Shown piece by piece: positions 11,816 through 22,671 of a DNA stretch of 64,000 bases (position 1 is its first letter; every line of letters starts with the position of its first letter). The stretch comes from Tetmemena sp. SeJ-2015 (taxonomy: Eukaryota > Ciliophora > Spirotrichea > Sporadotrichida > Oxytrichidae). The notes beneath the pieces were generated by a model, which searched no databases, had not been told where the DNA came from, and was given only the letters and a program-made list of their open reading frames with translations. Location of the stretch: the NCBI GenBank assembly GCA_027382625.1, contig JAJKFJ010021883.1, forward strand, positions 1-64,000, read 5' to 3'. The translations under genes and the position numbers were made by a program.

Positions 11816-14325
11816 TCAATTCCTGATGAAGGTAAACTGCTTAACTCTATTTAGAGTCTAGTTGTCTCTGCCATAGTCAACATCTCTGAACTTGTTCTTC
11901 TCAATCTCATATTTTAAATGATTATGTATTTTAAGCTTAAAAGACTACTTTATGCCCTTTATTTCCCAACAGCATTCACACCCCTTCCCTTACTCACAAT
12001 GTTTATCATTTTCATCAACCCCCTCCCTCTCACTTTAAAACTATTTACCTTCCTTACTCCCTTACAAATAGTAACCTGAGTTAAATTTTTACATCTGCTT
12101 GAGATAAGCCAGCTCCTCATTTTCGGACTCCTCATCCATAGTGAGTATGATGGGTGGGTCGATTTCTCTGGCCATGAGTTTGTTCCAATCTATTCCCTTG
12201 AAGAAGGGGTGTCTCTTGATTTCCAATTTGTCCACTACTCCTATGCGCTACTTCGGATTCTTATTCAGAAGCTTCTATAACAAGTCCTTGGCAGGCGCGG
12301 AGATGTAGTTAGGAATCTGAAGCTTAGCAGCTTTGATGTTCTCATACAGCTTCTTGATGTTCTCTGTGTAGTAAGGAGGGAAGCCAACCAGAAGTTCGTA
12401 GAGGACTGCTCCAATCTGATAAATATCTGCTGCCTTTCCTACTCCTTTATTTTGAAGCATCTCGGGAGCCAGATATGCAGGACTGCCGCAGAAACTCTTA
12501 GCGTTCTACTTATCATTTACGCCTTCTTTCGCAAGTCCGAAATCTGCTAGCTTCACATGACCGTATTTGTCTATCAAAATGTTCTCTGGCTTGAGATCTC
12601 TGTAGATGATATTGAGCGAATGGATATACTCCATGGCAAGAATCACCTCAGCGATAAAGAACTTAGCCTCGCTCTCATCAAAGATTTGCCTCTTATTTAA
12701 GTGGAAGGCCAAATCTCCACCTGGGCAGTAGTCCAATATCATGTAGAGATTCTCAGGAGTTTAGAAGGAATAATGAAGCTTGATCACAAACGGATGAGAA
12801 GAAAGCTTGAGGATGTTGGCTTCTGTGATAGCATATCTAAGGTGATTATTTTTCACCAGAAAGGCTTTCTTGAGTACCTTCATAGCGAATTCGTCAGACT
12901 CAGGCTCGTCCTTCTTTTTAACTTTGAAGACCTTACCAAAAGTTCCTTGTCCGAGAATCTCAATGAGTTAGAATGAAGAGTAGCTGACACCTGAGTCACC
13001 GTCATCTATCAAGTTATTCTTGGGTCGAGGCTGTAAATGAGTTGACTTGGATAATTGCTGTCTTTGAGTGATTGGTAAAGGAGTTTTATCAGTGAGTAGA
13101 GTTGTTATTCTATTAGAACCTGAAGCGAGGCTTTAGTGATCTGAGTCATCGGTCTCCAGATTCTATTCTTTTTGGATCTCCATCATTTCGCTCAAATGCT
13201 TTTATAATAAAGCAGCAGCGTTGTCTTTCTTTTGATCTCCATCAAATTGGTAAACAACCTCGTTGTTGAGAGTTTGGATTGCTATCCTTAAAAATAACTT
13301 TGCTTTGCTTATACTTCTAATTTTTAAATTCTCGATAATGGCCCTTTTTAAAATACATCCACAACTTAAAAATCATGGCTGACTTAGTGGTCTTTTGTTT
13401 GATGTTTGAAGGAGACGAGAGATTAGTGCCATCATCTGAGAGATCGCCGACCGATGGTGTCTTGAACATATGATCAGTGATATGCTGTGATGAAGAGCTT
13501 GCCCCCTCTGATAGTTTTCCTGTGAAAGCTTGCTTATATTCCTGAGCTTTACGCTTTGCAAACTCTTGAGCAGACACATTAAGATTGATGTGATAGAGAT
13601 CTATGTCAACCTCTGGAATTGAGATGTTTAGGATATAGTTGATGAGCTCATCTGCTAACTCCATATACTTCTGATTGTTTTCATGATGGCACTCATAAAT
13701 GTCGCTGCAGCTGGAGGAATATCTTCTATCAACGATTGACTGCAACCATCCGTAGAATTGCTTGCTTTCATGGATTTCATTAATCCAGAACTGTACTAAG
13801 TCCAAGTTGTTGAGATAGAATATGGAAAGGTTCTCTGGCCTGTCCTTACTTGGAAATAGTACATTCCCTTCTTTTGATACCAGCCGCTGTCTTACAAGAT
13901 TCTCAACTCTGTTATTTCATTCAACTTCATGATGTAGTTTGGATTTAGAGGGAACTTGTTAGAGGAGTTGTAGCTTATTAGTACTCCCTCGATAGGGTTA
14001 ATATAGATGTAGCGAGAGTAACTGCTGAGTTTGAGTCTGTGTACTTTGTAAAGCTTGCCCTTGATTTTCTTAAGAGGGAAAAGACAATCATAAGGATTGG
14101 AGCACTATTTAAGGATGCCTAGTAAGGTCTCTAGTGCATCAATAGATTCAACGGGAACTGTATCATCTCTTTCAAAGTTAGTGATCTCACAGGAGTTGGT
14201 TATGGGACTAGACTTATTACATCAGAGGGCTTTGGGGAGCGCTGCTGTTGTTCGACTTGTTCAGTTGCCATAGAAGACTTAGGGGAGATCTGCTTTTAAT
14301 TGAAAGCCTTGATGAATCTGGTCAT
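11816..14325 (-). CDS. PH-domain AGC protein kinase (Akt/RAC-like)
   Basis: N terminus at ATG 14325 ([16 protein letters not shown]). Residues coded at about 13770-14110 form a PH domain ([19 protein letters not shown], then [20 protein letters not shown], then [16 protein letters not shown] as the last helix). The kinase domain lies at about 12100-12990: glycine loop LGQGTFGKV, lysine in FAMKVLKK, catalytic [13 protein letters not shown], activation loop [15 protein letters not shown]-terminal tail near 11816-11911 ends VKQFTF, fitting the AGC hydrophobic motif F/VxxF[ST][FY]. PH plus AGC kinase is the Akt/RAC architecture: membrane phosphoinositide binding followed by Ser/Thr phosphorylation. 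The PH halves are in two different frames around 13835-13865, and a frame change also occurs near 14190-14230; no intron or pointer explains them. Confidence 0.82.
11916..12089 (-). other. Candidate IES, 174 bp, pointer AAAAT (minus strand)
   Basis: ATTTT lies at 11911-11915 and 12085-12089 on the plus strand. The interval is C-rich on one strand (cccctccct), unlike coding DNA around it, and its removal brings LAYLKQMQK next to [14 protein letters not shown] and the hydrophobic motif. It is a multiple of three and contains no TGA, so it could also be translated; pointer evidence is weak because the repeat is A/T only. Confidence 0.35.
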
Positions 14326-14419
14326 CGGTCGTTCTTTTTATTAAATTGATTCTTAAATTACAAAAATCAAAATTTATAAGCACACTATAATCGCATTTTA
14401 TTCTAGAATAAACTAGAAT

Positions 14420-16051
14420 GTTCTTTTGTCTTGCCTGTATTGTCTACGAGCTTACCAAAAAGCAAATCCTCTTGAGTTAGGGGAGAAGAGATATGCTGTG
14501 GGGAAGTAGATGTCATTTAAGGTATTTAAAAAGACATCCTCATTAGATCTGGGGCTGGGACTTTGCTCTCTACCTCCATCCATAGAAAGTTCAAGCTGCG
14601 TCTTCTGTTGTCTTAGTATGTTTTTAATAGTTCCATCGCTAGCATCTTAAAAGTTCAAGTCTTCATCTTCCTCGTCCTCTTCTTTGATCTCGTCATAGTG
14701 AAGGACTTGTTTCTAAGAATTTTAGTTGGCGCTCTCAGCCTATTTCTCATACTTTTCAATTAGAACTTTGATTTGTTGATTGCCAGTCACCTGCTTGGCC
14801 GTTAAACCATCCTTATCTTTGAGACTGTAATCAATTCCGTTGAGGAGCAAGATTTGACAAACTGGAAGATAGCCGCTCTTGCAAGCCATATGCAGAACAC
14901 TACCTCTTTCTTCAGCATTAATTGAGTTTATCTTTATCCTCTTGTCTTCAAGCAGCATATTCACGATTTGAGAGAAGCCCATCTGCACTGATATTTCAAG
15001 TGGAGTCCAGTTCAATTACATAAAATAGCATTTGCTGATACACAATTAATAGTTCTGCATACCTTGAAGATTTGGATTCACTCGCCTATCAGAAAGTTAG
15101 GATGATTAGTTAATTAGAAGCTTACTTTTTGCTGAGTAGATACTCAACTACTTCTGAGTTACCAACTTAGCAGGCTTTGTGAATGGTGTTCCAGCCCTTG
15201 GTTCCTATAGTGGCGTAGTCAAAATCCTGGTCAAAATCAGCTTTCTTTTCGTCACTTCTCTTCCTCTCTTCTTCTTCGCCTGTGTTTAGAAGTTCCTTAG
15301 TAGCCTTCTTAAACTCTTCGAGTGAACATCCCTTCATCAGCACATTCATGAAATATTTACTATGGGAAACCTTTCCCATAAAAGTTAGAATTAATTGCAA
15401 AGCTCGTCAATAACTAGCTTGTCTCTTTGATGATCATTTTGCAAGTTTAAGGAGTTGATGTTGTTCTTCATGTGAACGATTCCCAGTCTTTGCATGTATT
15501 TTGCATTTTGTGCGTTAGAAAGCTTCTGAACATTCTGCTTTATTTACTACACACGTCAACTAAACTATAATATTCTGTTTTACTAGATTTATTCAAGATG
15601 TGGATTATTTTGTAACCATATTAAGGTTTATTAGACATGAACTTATTATGATAAATGTTTGCTGTTACTCACCTCACTTTCAGATACCTAGGTCTAGAGA
15701 TTCTTTTAATAAGATAATATTTATACTTAAGAAACTGCTTCTATAAAAATGTATTCTCTAGCTAAATGATTGAGTTGTCTTTTATATTATAGAAGGAGAG
15801 AGAGCACTCATCGCTCATTGACTCCATCACTCCATGGAAGTTGACTTGCAGTTGCTGATACTTCACCTCGTACCCAATACGAGCGAAGATGCGATGCTTC
15901 AAATCAATCACCAAAGACTCAGGGTCGATGTCGAATCTTGTAGTCGTTTGGTTACCAAAGCCTATCTATCTCTAGTACTTTATGATTATCGTAATGTGTT
16001 TAAACCTAAATAAGTTAAAAATCAATAGTTATGTTTCTTTTCTTTTTCCAT
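14420..16051 (-). CDS. Ubiquitin-like domain plus ankyrin repeat protein
   Basis: ATG at 16051 starts MEKEKKH; after the 35 bp IES at 15997 the frame gives ITIIIKYQ..TTTRFDIDPESLVIDLK..QLQVNFHGV..DNSIIQLE, the strand-helix-strand pattern of a ubiquitin-like beta-grasp domain. A gap at about 15560-15720 must be eliminated. Ankyrin repeats follow: GWNTIHKACQVGNSEVVEYL, then NWTPLEISVQMGFSQIVNML and GSVLHMACKSGYLPVCQILL. An intron (15086-15125) and an IES (15009-15050) lie between the first two repeats. The C-terminal region is acidic. UBL-ankyrin proteins usually act as ubiquitin or proteasome adaptors; the partner here is unknown. One frame change near 15395 (between DKLVIDE and ILTFMGKV) is unexplained. 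The 3' end is approximate. Confidence 0.7.
15009..15050 (-). other. IES, 42 bp, pointer GAACT (minus strand)
   Basis: AGTTC at 15009-15013 and 15051-15055 on the plus strand. Removal, together with the 40 bp GT-AG intron 15086-15125, gives SKKRVNPNLQGMQNWTPLEI, the consensus start of an ankyrin repeat. Confidence 0.85.
15997..16031 (-). other. IES, 35 bp, pointer AAACA (minus strand)
   Basis: TGTTT at 15997-16001 and 16032-16036 on the plus strand. Removal joins the start MEKEKKH to ITIIIKYQ, the first strand of the ubiquitin-like domain; the retained form stops after nine codons. Confidence 0.75.
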
Positions 16052-16136
16052 GTTATTGAAGGGCTATGACTAAGTTAATATGGGTGTATTTTTCTGTCCC
16101 TTTTTGCTTTGAGATATTTATACTATATTAATTAAT

Positions 16137-16740
16137 AATAATTTGGGTTTGCACCCTCTGGCCTTGGAGAACAAAAAAGTAATTAAACCTTCCACATTAT
16201 TAAATTAGAAAGTTAAAATTCAGGACGCACACCACCGGCACTAGGCACCGGTCGCCCTTTCCCTGAAGGCTTTCTGGTTTGGTAATCCATTGGCTGGTGG
16301 GTGAGTGCTTAAAAGAGGCAAGGGATAATGGCAGCGAAGCCCTGGGGAAGGTGGTGAGCTGCTCACTGGAGAGATATCAAAAGGTGAGTGGTTCCCACTC
16401 ACCCTCCTGAATCCTGTTAGGCGTGGAGGGATGAGATCTATGGGCAAACACTCAGTCATGCAGTTGGACAGCGAAGCCAGACGCTACGGAGCAGCGACTT
16501 GCTCCCGGTCCGAAGCTACCGGATTTTTTTTCTCCTTTTAGGTTTTTTTGGATGGTCTGCAGAAGCCGGGGGCTTCTGCTCAGAGTGTGAGGTGGCTGGG
16601 GTGCCACGTGTTTAATATCCCTATTCGGCTGGTAGGTTTGTGTGCGTCAGATAAGTGCGTCACAGCAATATCATTGACGTCACGGCCTATCCTATCTATG
16701 CCGGGGGCCCTTTAATTCCCTTAATTATTATTATTATAAA
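16137..16740. mobile_element. GC-rich non-coding insertion, possible SINE/LINE-type or foldback element
   Basis: About 600 bp that is strikingly GC-rich in an otherwise AT-rich window, with abrupt edges. Both ends carry ATT/AAT microsatellites (aataataatt near 16132 and attattattattat near 16723), and the first bases inside each edge are loosely inverted copies of each other. The only open stretch (16241-16459, minus) has Pro/Ser-rich junk-like content, no Gln from TAA/TAG, and no family. It could be a short retroelement, a non-autonomous DNA element or a structured RNA gene. Its codon usage and base composition are unlike any neighbour. Confidence 0.45.
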
Positions 16741-16927
16741 CCTTCCACTCACCACGCCAAACTATAACTCAGTTTATTCACAAATATCCACAAATATTTC
16801 TTATTCACAGATTATGATATCACATATCCTTATGTTTATTGATTGAAGTGAATCCAAATTTAATCTTGAACTGCCATTTAAAACAGCTCTATCTCTTTTT
16901 TGTTATAAAATGTGTCTATATCAACAT

Positions 16928-17706
16928 TCAAAGTATAGACTTATTGAGTTGGTAGCTTTTTGAAGACTCTTGAGTGTACTATCTACTGAAGCTTTCATCT
17001 CCTTTAGTGTAGCCAGTGCGGCTGGAGGGGAATTTAGGCTGAACTCGCCTGGGCTTGGCAAGTCTATCTACTGACTTGTTTTGATCGTCTCTCATCCTCT
17101 AATTAGAGAGGATTGATGCTTTGTCTTTCAAGAAAAAACTTTGAGACTGCATGTAGGGATCTGGCTTTTTAACCCCGCCCCATGTAGATATAGTAGATCT
17201 CATACGCGCTTAGTAGGAGGAGGATGGTCGGCAGTAGTCTGATGGGGTGGTGGGCCTACCATAGCTGCGAAGCTACGTCACATAGTTCTACTTGTAAGCT
17301 GCTATACTTTCTTGAGGATAGAATCCTCCGTTTCCTCGACTATAAGAAAATTATGAGTAAAGAGAATAAGGGATAAAGTATGAAAATTTCTTAGCGGCTT
17401 TGAAATTAAGGTTTACAGTCCATATAGATATCCATAAACTTACCATATGTATGCATCTCTTCCTGTTCCGTTAGAAAAATACTGCTGCCTCTTGCTCTCA
17501 ATAGTGGCAAAGCCGTTTCTCATTTGTCTGCTGTTGGCTGAATAAATCCAAAAAGTTCCAGTATCGGGAGCATAAGCAGGCTCGTAAGCCTTATAGAGTC
17601 CACCATTATCTTGGTTAATGTAAGAGTCACGCCCTGATCCATCCACTCCATAAGCTGAGGGTTTTGCCAGAGGCATAGCTGATTTTGTAAGAACGTGTGA
17701 ACTCAT
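16928..17706 (-). CDS. Protein with repeated GRDxYI motifs (probable axonemal or cytoskeletal)
   Basis: About 220 residues from ATG 17706 to TGA 16928, with one GT-AG intron (17340-17443, 104 bp). Two copies of a motif: SGRDSYINQDNGGLY and TGRDAYICRGNGGFYP, each followed by an aromatic/basic segment. The rest is Ser/Arg/Tyr-rich (SYGRPTTPSDYCRP, then RRVQPKFPSSRTGYTKGD), a composition typical of small microtubule inner or sperm-tail proteins, but this link is only by resemblance. Several in-frame TAA/TAG codons confirm the Gln code. No IES is needed. The 5' end sits only about 60 bp from the edge of the 1.47 kb palindrome, which may be its immediate upstream region in the germline. Confidence 0.65.
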
Positions 17707-17765
17707 TAAACAACTATAATTAAACTCAAAAGTATTCTATAATCAGACCTACTTAATTTTATTTC

Positions 17766-19235
17766 ACTAATATTATAGATTTAGCGTTGATTTAGCGAAA
17801 TTTTTTTAAAAATTTATTACCAGTACTTATAGTTAAGTTTTTATTGATGAGATCCCTACTGTAGTTCTTCATGCTCCTTGGCTGTTGAAAAAATGGTATT
17901 TTTGCCCCCATCTAGGGCTCATTTGGGTAGCGCTTGCAAAGTTAGGAAGACTTTATCCTGTGCGTTGACCCTCTATTTTGCTTTCCTGATGGAAGTTAAC
18001 TGGACTTTAATGTGGCAGGTGCCAATTGTTCATAAATGTAACCTCCTAATTAAGTCAGCCTCACAAATTGAGGATTAAGCCAGAGTCAACAGGATCTTTT
18101 TTCCTCGCCTTTAAATGAGCTTTCATTTGATACCCATATTGTTAGGGTTTAGATAATAAAAAAATAATTTGAATTTAGAGATGCTTTATTTAAAAATTAT
18201 TTCATACTAAAAAAACAATGTAAAGCTGATTGACTTTGGATTTGCTAAAAAATAAAAAAAACTAAAATTATTTGAACTATAATTGAAGAAAAAAAGAATT
18301 TTTAGAGATGGAGTTGATAATATCTGAGAAACAGAATGGTTTTTAGAAATTATTTAAAGTTTGAAATGGTTTATCATAATTTTAAGACGTTATAAATCAC
18401 ACTTTTTAATTAATTAGTTAATCATAATCGCTAATTAAAAAACCACTGATCTGGGGAGGGGTTCGAACATCCGTCCTCCAATCATAAATCAGACTCCGCC
18501 CCGCTCAATGGTATTCCTACTATTGAGTCTGATTTATGATTGGAGGACGGATGTTCGAACCCCTCCCCAGATCAGTGGTTTTTTAATTAGCGATTATGAT
18601 TAACTAATTAATTAAAAAGTGTGATTTATAACGTCTTAAAATTATGATAAACCATTTCAAACTTTAAATAATTTCTAAAAACCATTCTGTTTCTCAGATA
18701 TTATCAACTCCATCTCTAAAAATTCTTTTTTTCTTCAATTATAGTTCAAATAATTTTAGTTTTTTTTTTTTTTTAGCAAATCCAAAGTCAATATTTAATT
18801 GTTTTTTAGTATGAATAATTTTAAATAAACTCTCTAAATTAAATTATTTTTTATTTCTAAACCCTAACAATATGGTATCAAATGAAAGCTCATTTAAAGG
18901 CGAGGAAAAAAGATCCTGTTGACTCTGGCTTAATCCTCAATTTGTGAGGCTGACTTAATTAGGAGGTTACATTTATGAACAATTGGCACCTGCCACATTA
19001 AAGTCCAGTTAACTCCATCAGGAAAGCAGATAGAGGGTCAACGCACAGGATAAAGTCTTCCTAACTTTGCAAGCGCTATCCAATGAGCCCTAGATGGCGC
19101 AAAAATACCACTTTTCAACAGCCAAGGAGCATGAAGAACTACAGTAGGGATCTCATCAATAAAAACTTAACTATAAGTACTGGTAATAAATTTTTAAAAA
19201 AATTTCGCTAAATCAACGCTAAATCTATAATAGTG
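17766..19235. repeat. 1.47 kb near-perfect palindrome (foldback element)
   Basis: Two arms of roughly 710-730 bp are reverse complements of each other around a 28 bp centre (18497-18524). The left arm starts tatagatttagcgttgattt and the right arm ends with its complement. Arms differ by scattered substitutions and small indels (for example near 17890 against 19110), so they are old or have gene-conversion limits. Each arm holds a copy of an RNA polymerase III B-box-like GGTTCGAAC core beside the centre, but no full tRNA fold. No transposase is seen. It fits a foldback or long-inverted-repeat germline element; it could equally have arisen by inverted duplication. Confidence 0.88.
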
Positions 19236-19343
19236 TCAAATGGTAAGAAATTACATTCTATTATAATTTTGTTAGAAAATTTTAGAATTAATAAATCCAT
19301 CAGGGATAGAAACCTATCTTAGAAACAGACCTACACTTTAAAG

Positions 19344-20790
19344 ATGAAATTAAGCCTTAAGAACTTTTAGATTGAAGCAATAAGCATTCCCTAATCCAAG
19401 GCAGACATGCTTAATCTAATAGCTAATGACTCTCGCTTTGATCTTTCAGCAAACTCACACATCTTCATCCAAAGACAAGTAAGTAAAATACTACTTTAAA
19501 AGGATAGAATTCATTCATTGATATAGAATGGAAGCTACACTCCTTAAGAAGTCCATAAACTTTAGAACAAGAGTGAATTGCTTGCAAGCTTTGATTCTCA
19601 ATTAGATTTTAAAATTTAAGTTGGGTTATTTATTGCAGTCTCAGTAGTATTAATTTGCCTACTACGACAGTGAAAATGAGCAAATAACTTTGAGTGAAGA
19701 TGAGGACTTTGAGGAGGCTGAGCAATATAGACTATAGAGAGCAAGGCAACTCAAGCAGTTTAATGTAAATCTCTTACATCGAGGAAGCAACAAACTAGCT
19801 GAAGCGAAACTAATAGAAATTGAGGAGCCTGTCAGCCAAATTTAAAAGATTGAGCACCCATATAGTAAAATTAAGAAATACTTTATGATAGTAGAAAGCT
19901 TGATTAGATTTAAGAAACATCACTTGAATTAAACTTAATTTTCACTCTCAATTTTGCTCTTGAAACATTTGCGTATAAATTTTTAGCGATAAAAAGATCT
20001 CTTGGCAAATTCGTTTATGCACACTCTTCAAATTGGCGAAGCTATCCTCAGCAATATCAAAGAGGAGGAGAGAAATGGACATGAAGGTGAAAATTTTAAG
20101 ATATAGAATGAATTCAAACTGCAAGAACCTACCACTGAAGGAAGGGATACATTAGCTACTTTCGAATCTGATATGAGGAAATTGATAAGAGAACAGATTG
20201 AGAAGACTCTCACCATAGATTCCTTCATTCAAGACCAGTCAACTGTCATTAATTAAACTAGAGCTAACTAAACCAAGATTGACAATAACTAGCTGCATAA
20301 AAGTTATGCAGCTAATTCAGGCCAGATTCTTAACAATCAAATGACTAAGAATCTTACCATTTAGGCCGTTGACTCTATCCTCAGTGAGTTAAAAGATAAT
20401 GACAAGATCGTCTTGTACCATCACCACTAATAGACAACAGGCATAGATCAACACATAGATTCAAGCATCAAACTAAAGTACAAGGACAAGATGTTTGCTT
20501 CAAGGCCTCTTCAGTCACTCATGATTCCGATCAAGAAGATGCAAGGTAGTAACAAGCTTGAAGTGGCTGATCACTAATGAATCTAATAAGCCCTGGCCTG
20601 CAATTCCTAATATACTTAGCTTAACTCAAGCTCATGTGTTTTCTTATCAAACTGTTTGGAATAGAGCCCTTCAACCTGGAGAAGAAGTTCAAGTTGAGCT
20701 TATCATAGAAAATGAACAGATCGCGAAATATGCGAGGGTTTCATAAATATACAGCTTTACTTCACTCATCCAGTAAAGACTGATAAAAAA
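19344..20790 (+). CDS. NBR1-like protein: PB1-type N terminus and FW (Nbr1 box) domain
   Basis: ATG at 19344 (MKLSLKNFQIEAISIPQSK). A PB1 OPCA-type motif reads YYDSENEQITLSEDEDFEEA after IES 19596-19638 is removed. A long helical, Gln/Lys-rich middle follows in one frame (19700-20520). The C-terminal domain begins KKWLITNESNKPWP after the 25 bp IES at 20535 and continues QPGEEVQVELIIEN, matching the W..N.g..WP....PGE.V pattern of the FW domain found in NBR1 and ILRUN. In other eukaryotes NBR1 is a selective autophagy receptor; the ZZ finger and UBA domain were not seen here. A 24 bp GT-AG segment at 19479-19502 could be an intron or be translated. The stop near 20790 is approximate. Confidence 0.65.
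19596..19638 (+). other. IES, 43 bp, pointer TCTCA
   Basis: TCTCA at 19596-19600 and 19639-19643. Removal joins LLASFDSQ to QYQFAYYDSENEQITL, restoring the PB1 acidic motif frame; retained, the frame ends in TGA soon after. Confidence 0.8.
20535..20559 (+). other. IES, 25 bp, pointer GAAG
   Basis: GAAG at 20535-20538 and 20560-20563. Removal gives MIPIKKWLITNESNKPWP, the start of the FW domain; retained, the upstream frame meets TGA within 13 codons. Confidence 0.75.
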
Positions 20791-20933
20791 GTAAGCTAAC
20801 CTCTCATGGTGATGCTAGATTGTTCGGCTCTCAAATAATGATTAAGTTTAAGTTATCAGGATTAAAATCTTATTTGAATGTGATATTAAACTTTAATAAA
20901 GCGTCTTTAAGTTAATATTCTATTCATTTCTTC

Positions 20934-21959
20934 TTAGGAGCTGCACCTGCTTGATTTCCAAGCTTTGAGTCTAAGTTTCTTTATCTATCATCGAGTGCGC
21001 TTTTGATTCTCGTATTGGCCTCCTCCAATTTCTCCTTGATTATTTTCCTGGATTCTTCGTCCAAGTTCATGCCTCTTAGTCTTTGCTCCAGACCATAGAG
21101 AGGATCCTCAGGGTCGATCTCATCCTCTTGCTCTTATTCCTGTTGCTAGTCTTACTGACCATCATCCTGATAGAAATCATTTTGACTTCTTAACTGATCC
21201 TCTAAGGCTTTCTCATCTATGATCTCTTTGCACTGAGTCTGCAAGTTTCCAACTGCCAGCTGCGGCTCTGGCAAAGTGACCTGAATATTCTTAAAGACCT
21301 GCTCTCTTTTAAACCCGAAAGCTGTTTAGATTACTCCTAGGTGCTTGAAAACTGTCTTATTAGCATAGTCTACGAGCTTCCTGACTTAGTCTCTAGTCAG
21401 TTACTTCTCTCTGAATTGCTCATTTAGGAATTCTCTCAGCTGTTGGAAGCGGTCAGCGAGGAAATAAGTCTACTCAAAATCTTCTAAAGCTTCTCTTATT
21501 CTCGCTAGGTCAACAAAGTGATTCACGATTCTTGCTACTTAAGTAGGGTTGTCCAAGAGTTCAAGAGAATCGCAGGCGAAAGTTAATTGTTGAAGTACAT
21601 ACTCTGCTAGCAGATTCTTCTCATCTTCTTCCCAATATCTGTCTTAGTAATTGTAGAGATCAAACATGTCGTTTTGGGATATTTAAGATAATACATAAAA
21701 ACTAAATACAGATATAATAAAGTTATTAGCCTCAATATTTTTCCATAAAATGGGAGGTTTAATACTCGATGTAACGATTAATGATAGGAGTGAGTTCTTG
21801 CTTTGGATTGGGAGAGTTCCAGACCAATAGAATCTCAGAGGGCTTTATGAATCTAGCATCGAAGGCTGGATCATCTTGGTTCTTTGGGGATGCAAGTCCT
21901 CCTAGAGCGGACTGGTTTTAAGCTTGCAAAGCAGTCAGGTTACTTAGAGCTGAAGCCAT
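20934..21959 (-). CDS. Unknown helical protein, possibly ciliary
   Basis: ATG at 21959 (MASALSNLTALQAQNQ) to TGA 20934, about 315 residues after removing one IES (21682-21757). A helical core (NDMFDLYNYQDRYWEEDEKN, later DLARIREALEDFEQTYFLAD and FREKQLTRDQVRKLVDYA) is followed by a Gln/Asp/Glu-rich linker and a C-terminal coiled coil ending AGAAPKKK. The helical core loosely recalls CFAP119/CCDC189-type ciliary proteins, but I could not confirm this. It lies head to head with the chagasin-like gene, sharing about 210 bp. Confidence 0.6.
21682..21757 (-). other. IES, 76 bp, pointer TTAAA (minus strand)
   Basis: TTTAA at 21682-21686 and 21758-21762 on the plus strand. Removal joins INRYIEYQ to ISQNDMFDLYNYQDRYW; retained, the frame meets TGA. 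Confidence 0.65.
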
Positions 21960-22173
21960 TGAATTTTCAATTTATTTTTCCTATATTTTAATTCCTCCCT
22001 TTTATTTATGAGAGTTAGAAGTAGCCAATCCCTCTTTCAATGAATGAAAGCTATAAGATTATTCTAGAGTGAAGAAATAAATAATGATACGCTTTCATCA
22101 TCCACTTAAAGTAACACTACTAAGTCTTTTGGTTTTAACTCTTTGTGAGGGGCAGTTGCTGACTCGAAGACTT

Positions 22174-22671
22174 ATGTTTGATAGAAGTAGATTTGCGTTG
22201 TAAAAGCCTTATATGGACATGCTGCAGATTTGGGACACTTTGGATGTGATACTTGCTGAAACCACTGGCTCTGGCTATGTTTGGATAGTGGATCCTGCCA
22301 TGCATCACTCACCCAGGCAGAATAGCTTCTTCTCAGTGCTTGAAGAAAATTTGTATGTTGACAAACCTCCAAAGAAGAAAAAGAAGGCTACAGATGCTGA
22401 TGCAACACAAAATATTTAAGAGAATAAAGAGAAGGAAGAATAAAAGCCTGGACTCAAGGCAAGAAGAATGTTTTTGCTAGAGTTCTATGAGGAGGGAGAG
22501 TTTCCAATCAATTTCGTCAGAATCAAAGAAAGTAAAAAGAGAGAGGTACACAGAGAAAGTTACATCAAAAGCAGAAAAGGCAAAGAGCCCTATGAGAGGT
22601 CTGACTATGATAATAAATTTCAGCTCATAGTCAAAGTTAGTGGAATCGAAGGCAAGATTGACCCCTTTTGA
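22174..22671 (+). CDS. Chagasin-like (I42-type) candidate protein
   Basis: ATG 22174 (MFDRSRFALQKPYMDML) to TGA 22669, 165 residues, no IES needed, several TAA/TAG as Gln. The order of elements resembles the chagasin cysteine-protease inhibitor fold: DVILAETTGSGYVWIVDP (compare the family's NPTTG..W loop), then KPGLKARRMFLLEFYEEGEF, then a final strand KFQLIVKVSGI. The family's RPW motif is not evident and a basic KKKKK insertion sits in the middle, so the match is structural in flavour only. No signal peptide, so a cytosolic role would be expected. Confidence 0.5.

Noticed and set aside
18140..18165. Telomere-like ccctaac/gttaggg in the palindrome arms
   Set aside because: Single units only, not tandem, and not the G4T4 repeat expected for this group.
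18440..18590. tRNA gene at the palindrome centre
   Set aside because: A GGTTCGAAC core is present on each strand, but the T stem is mispaired, no A box or anticodon arm can be folded, and the symmetry is explained by the palindrome.
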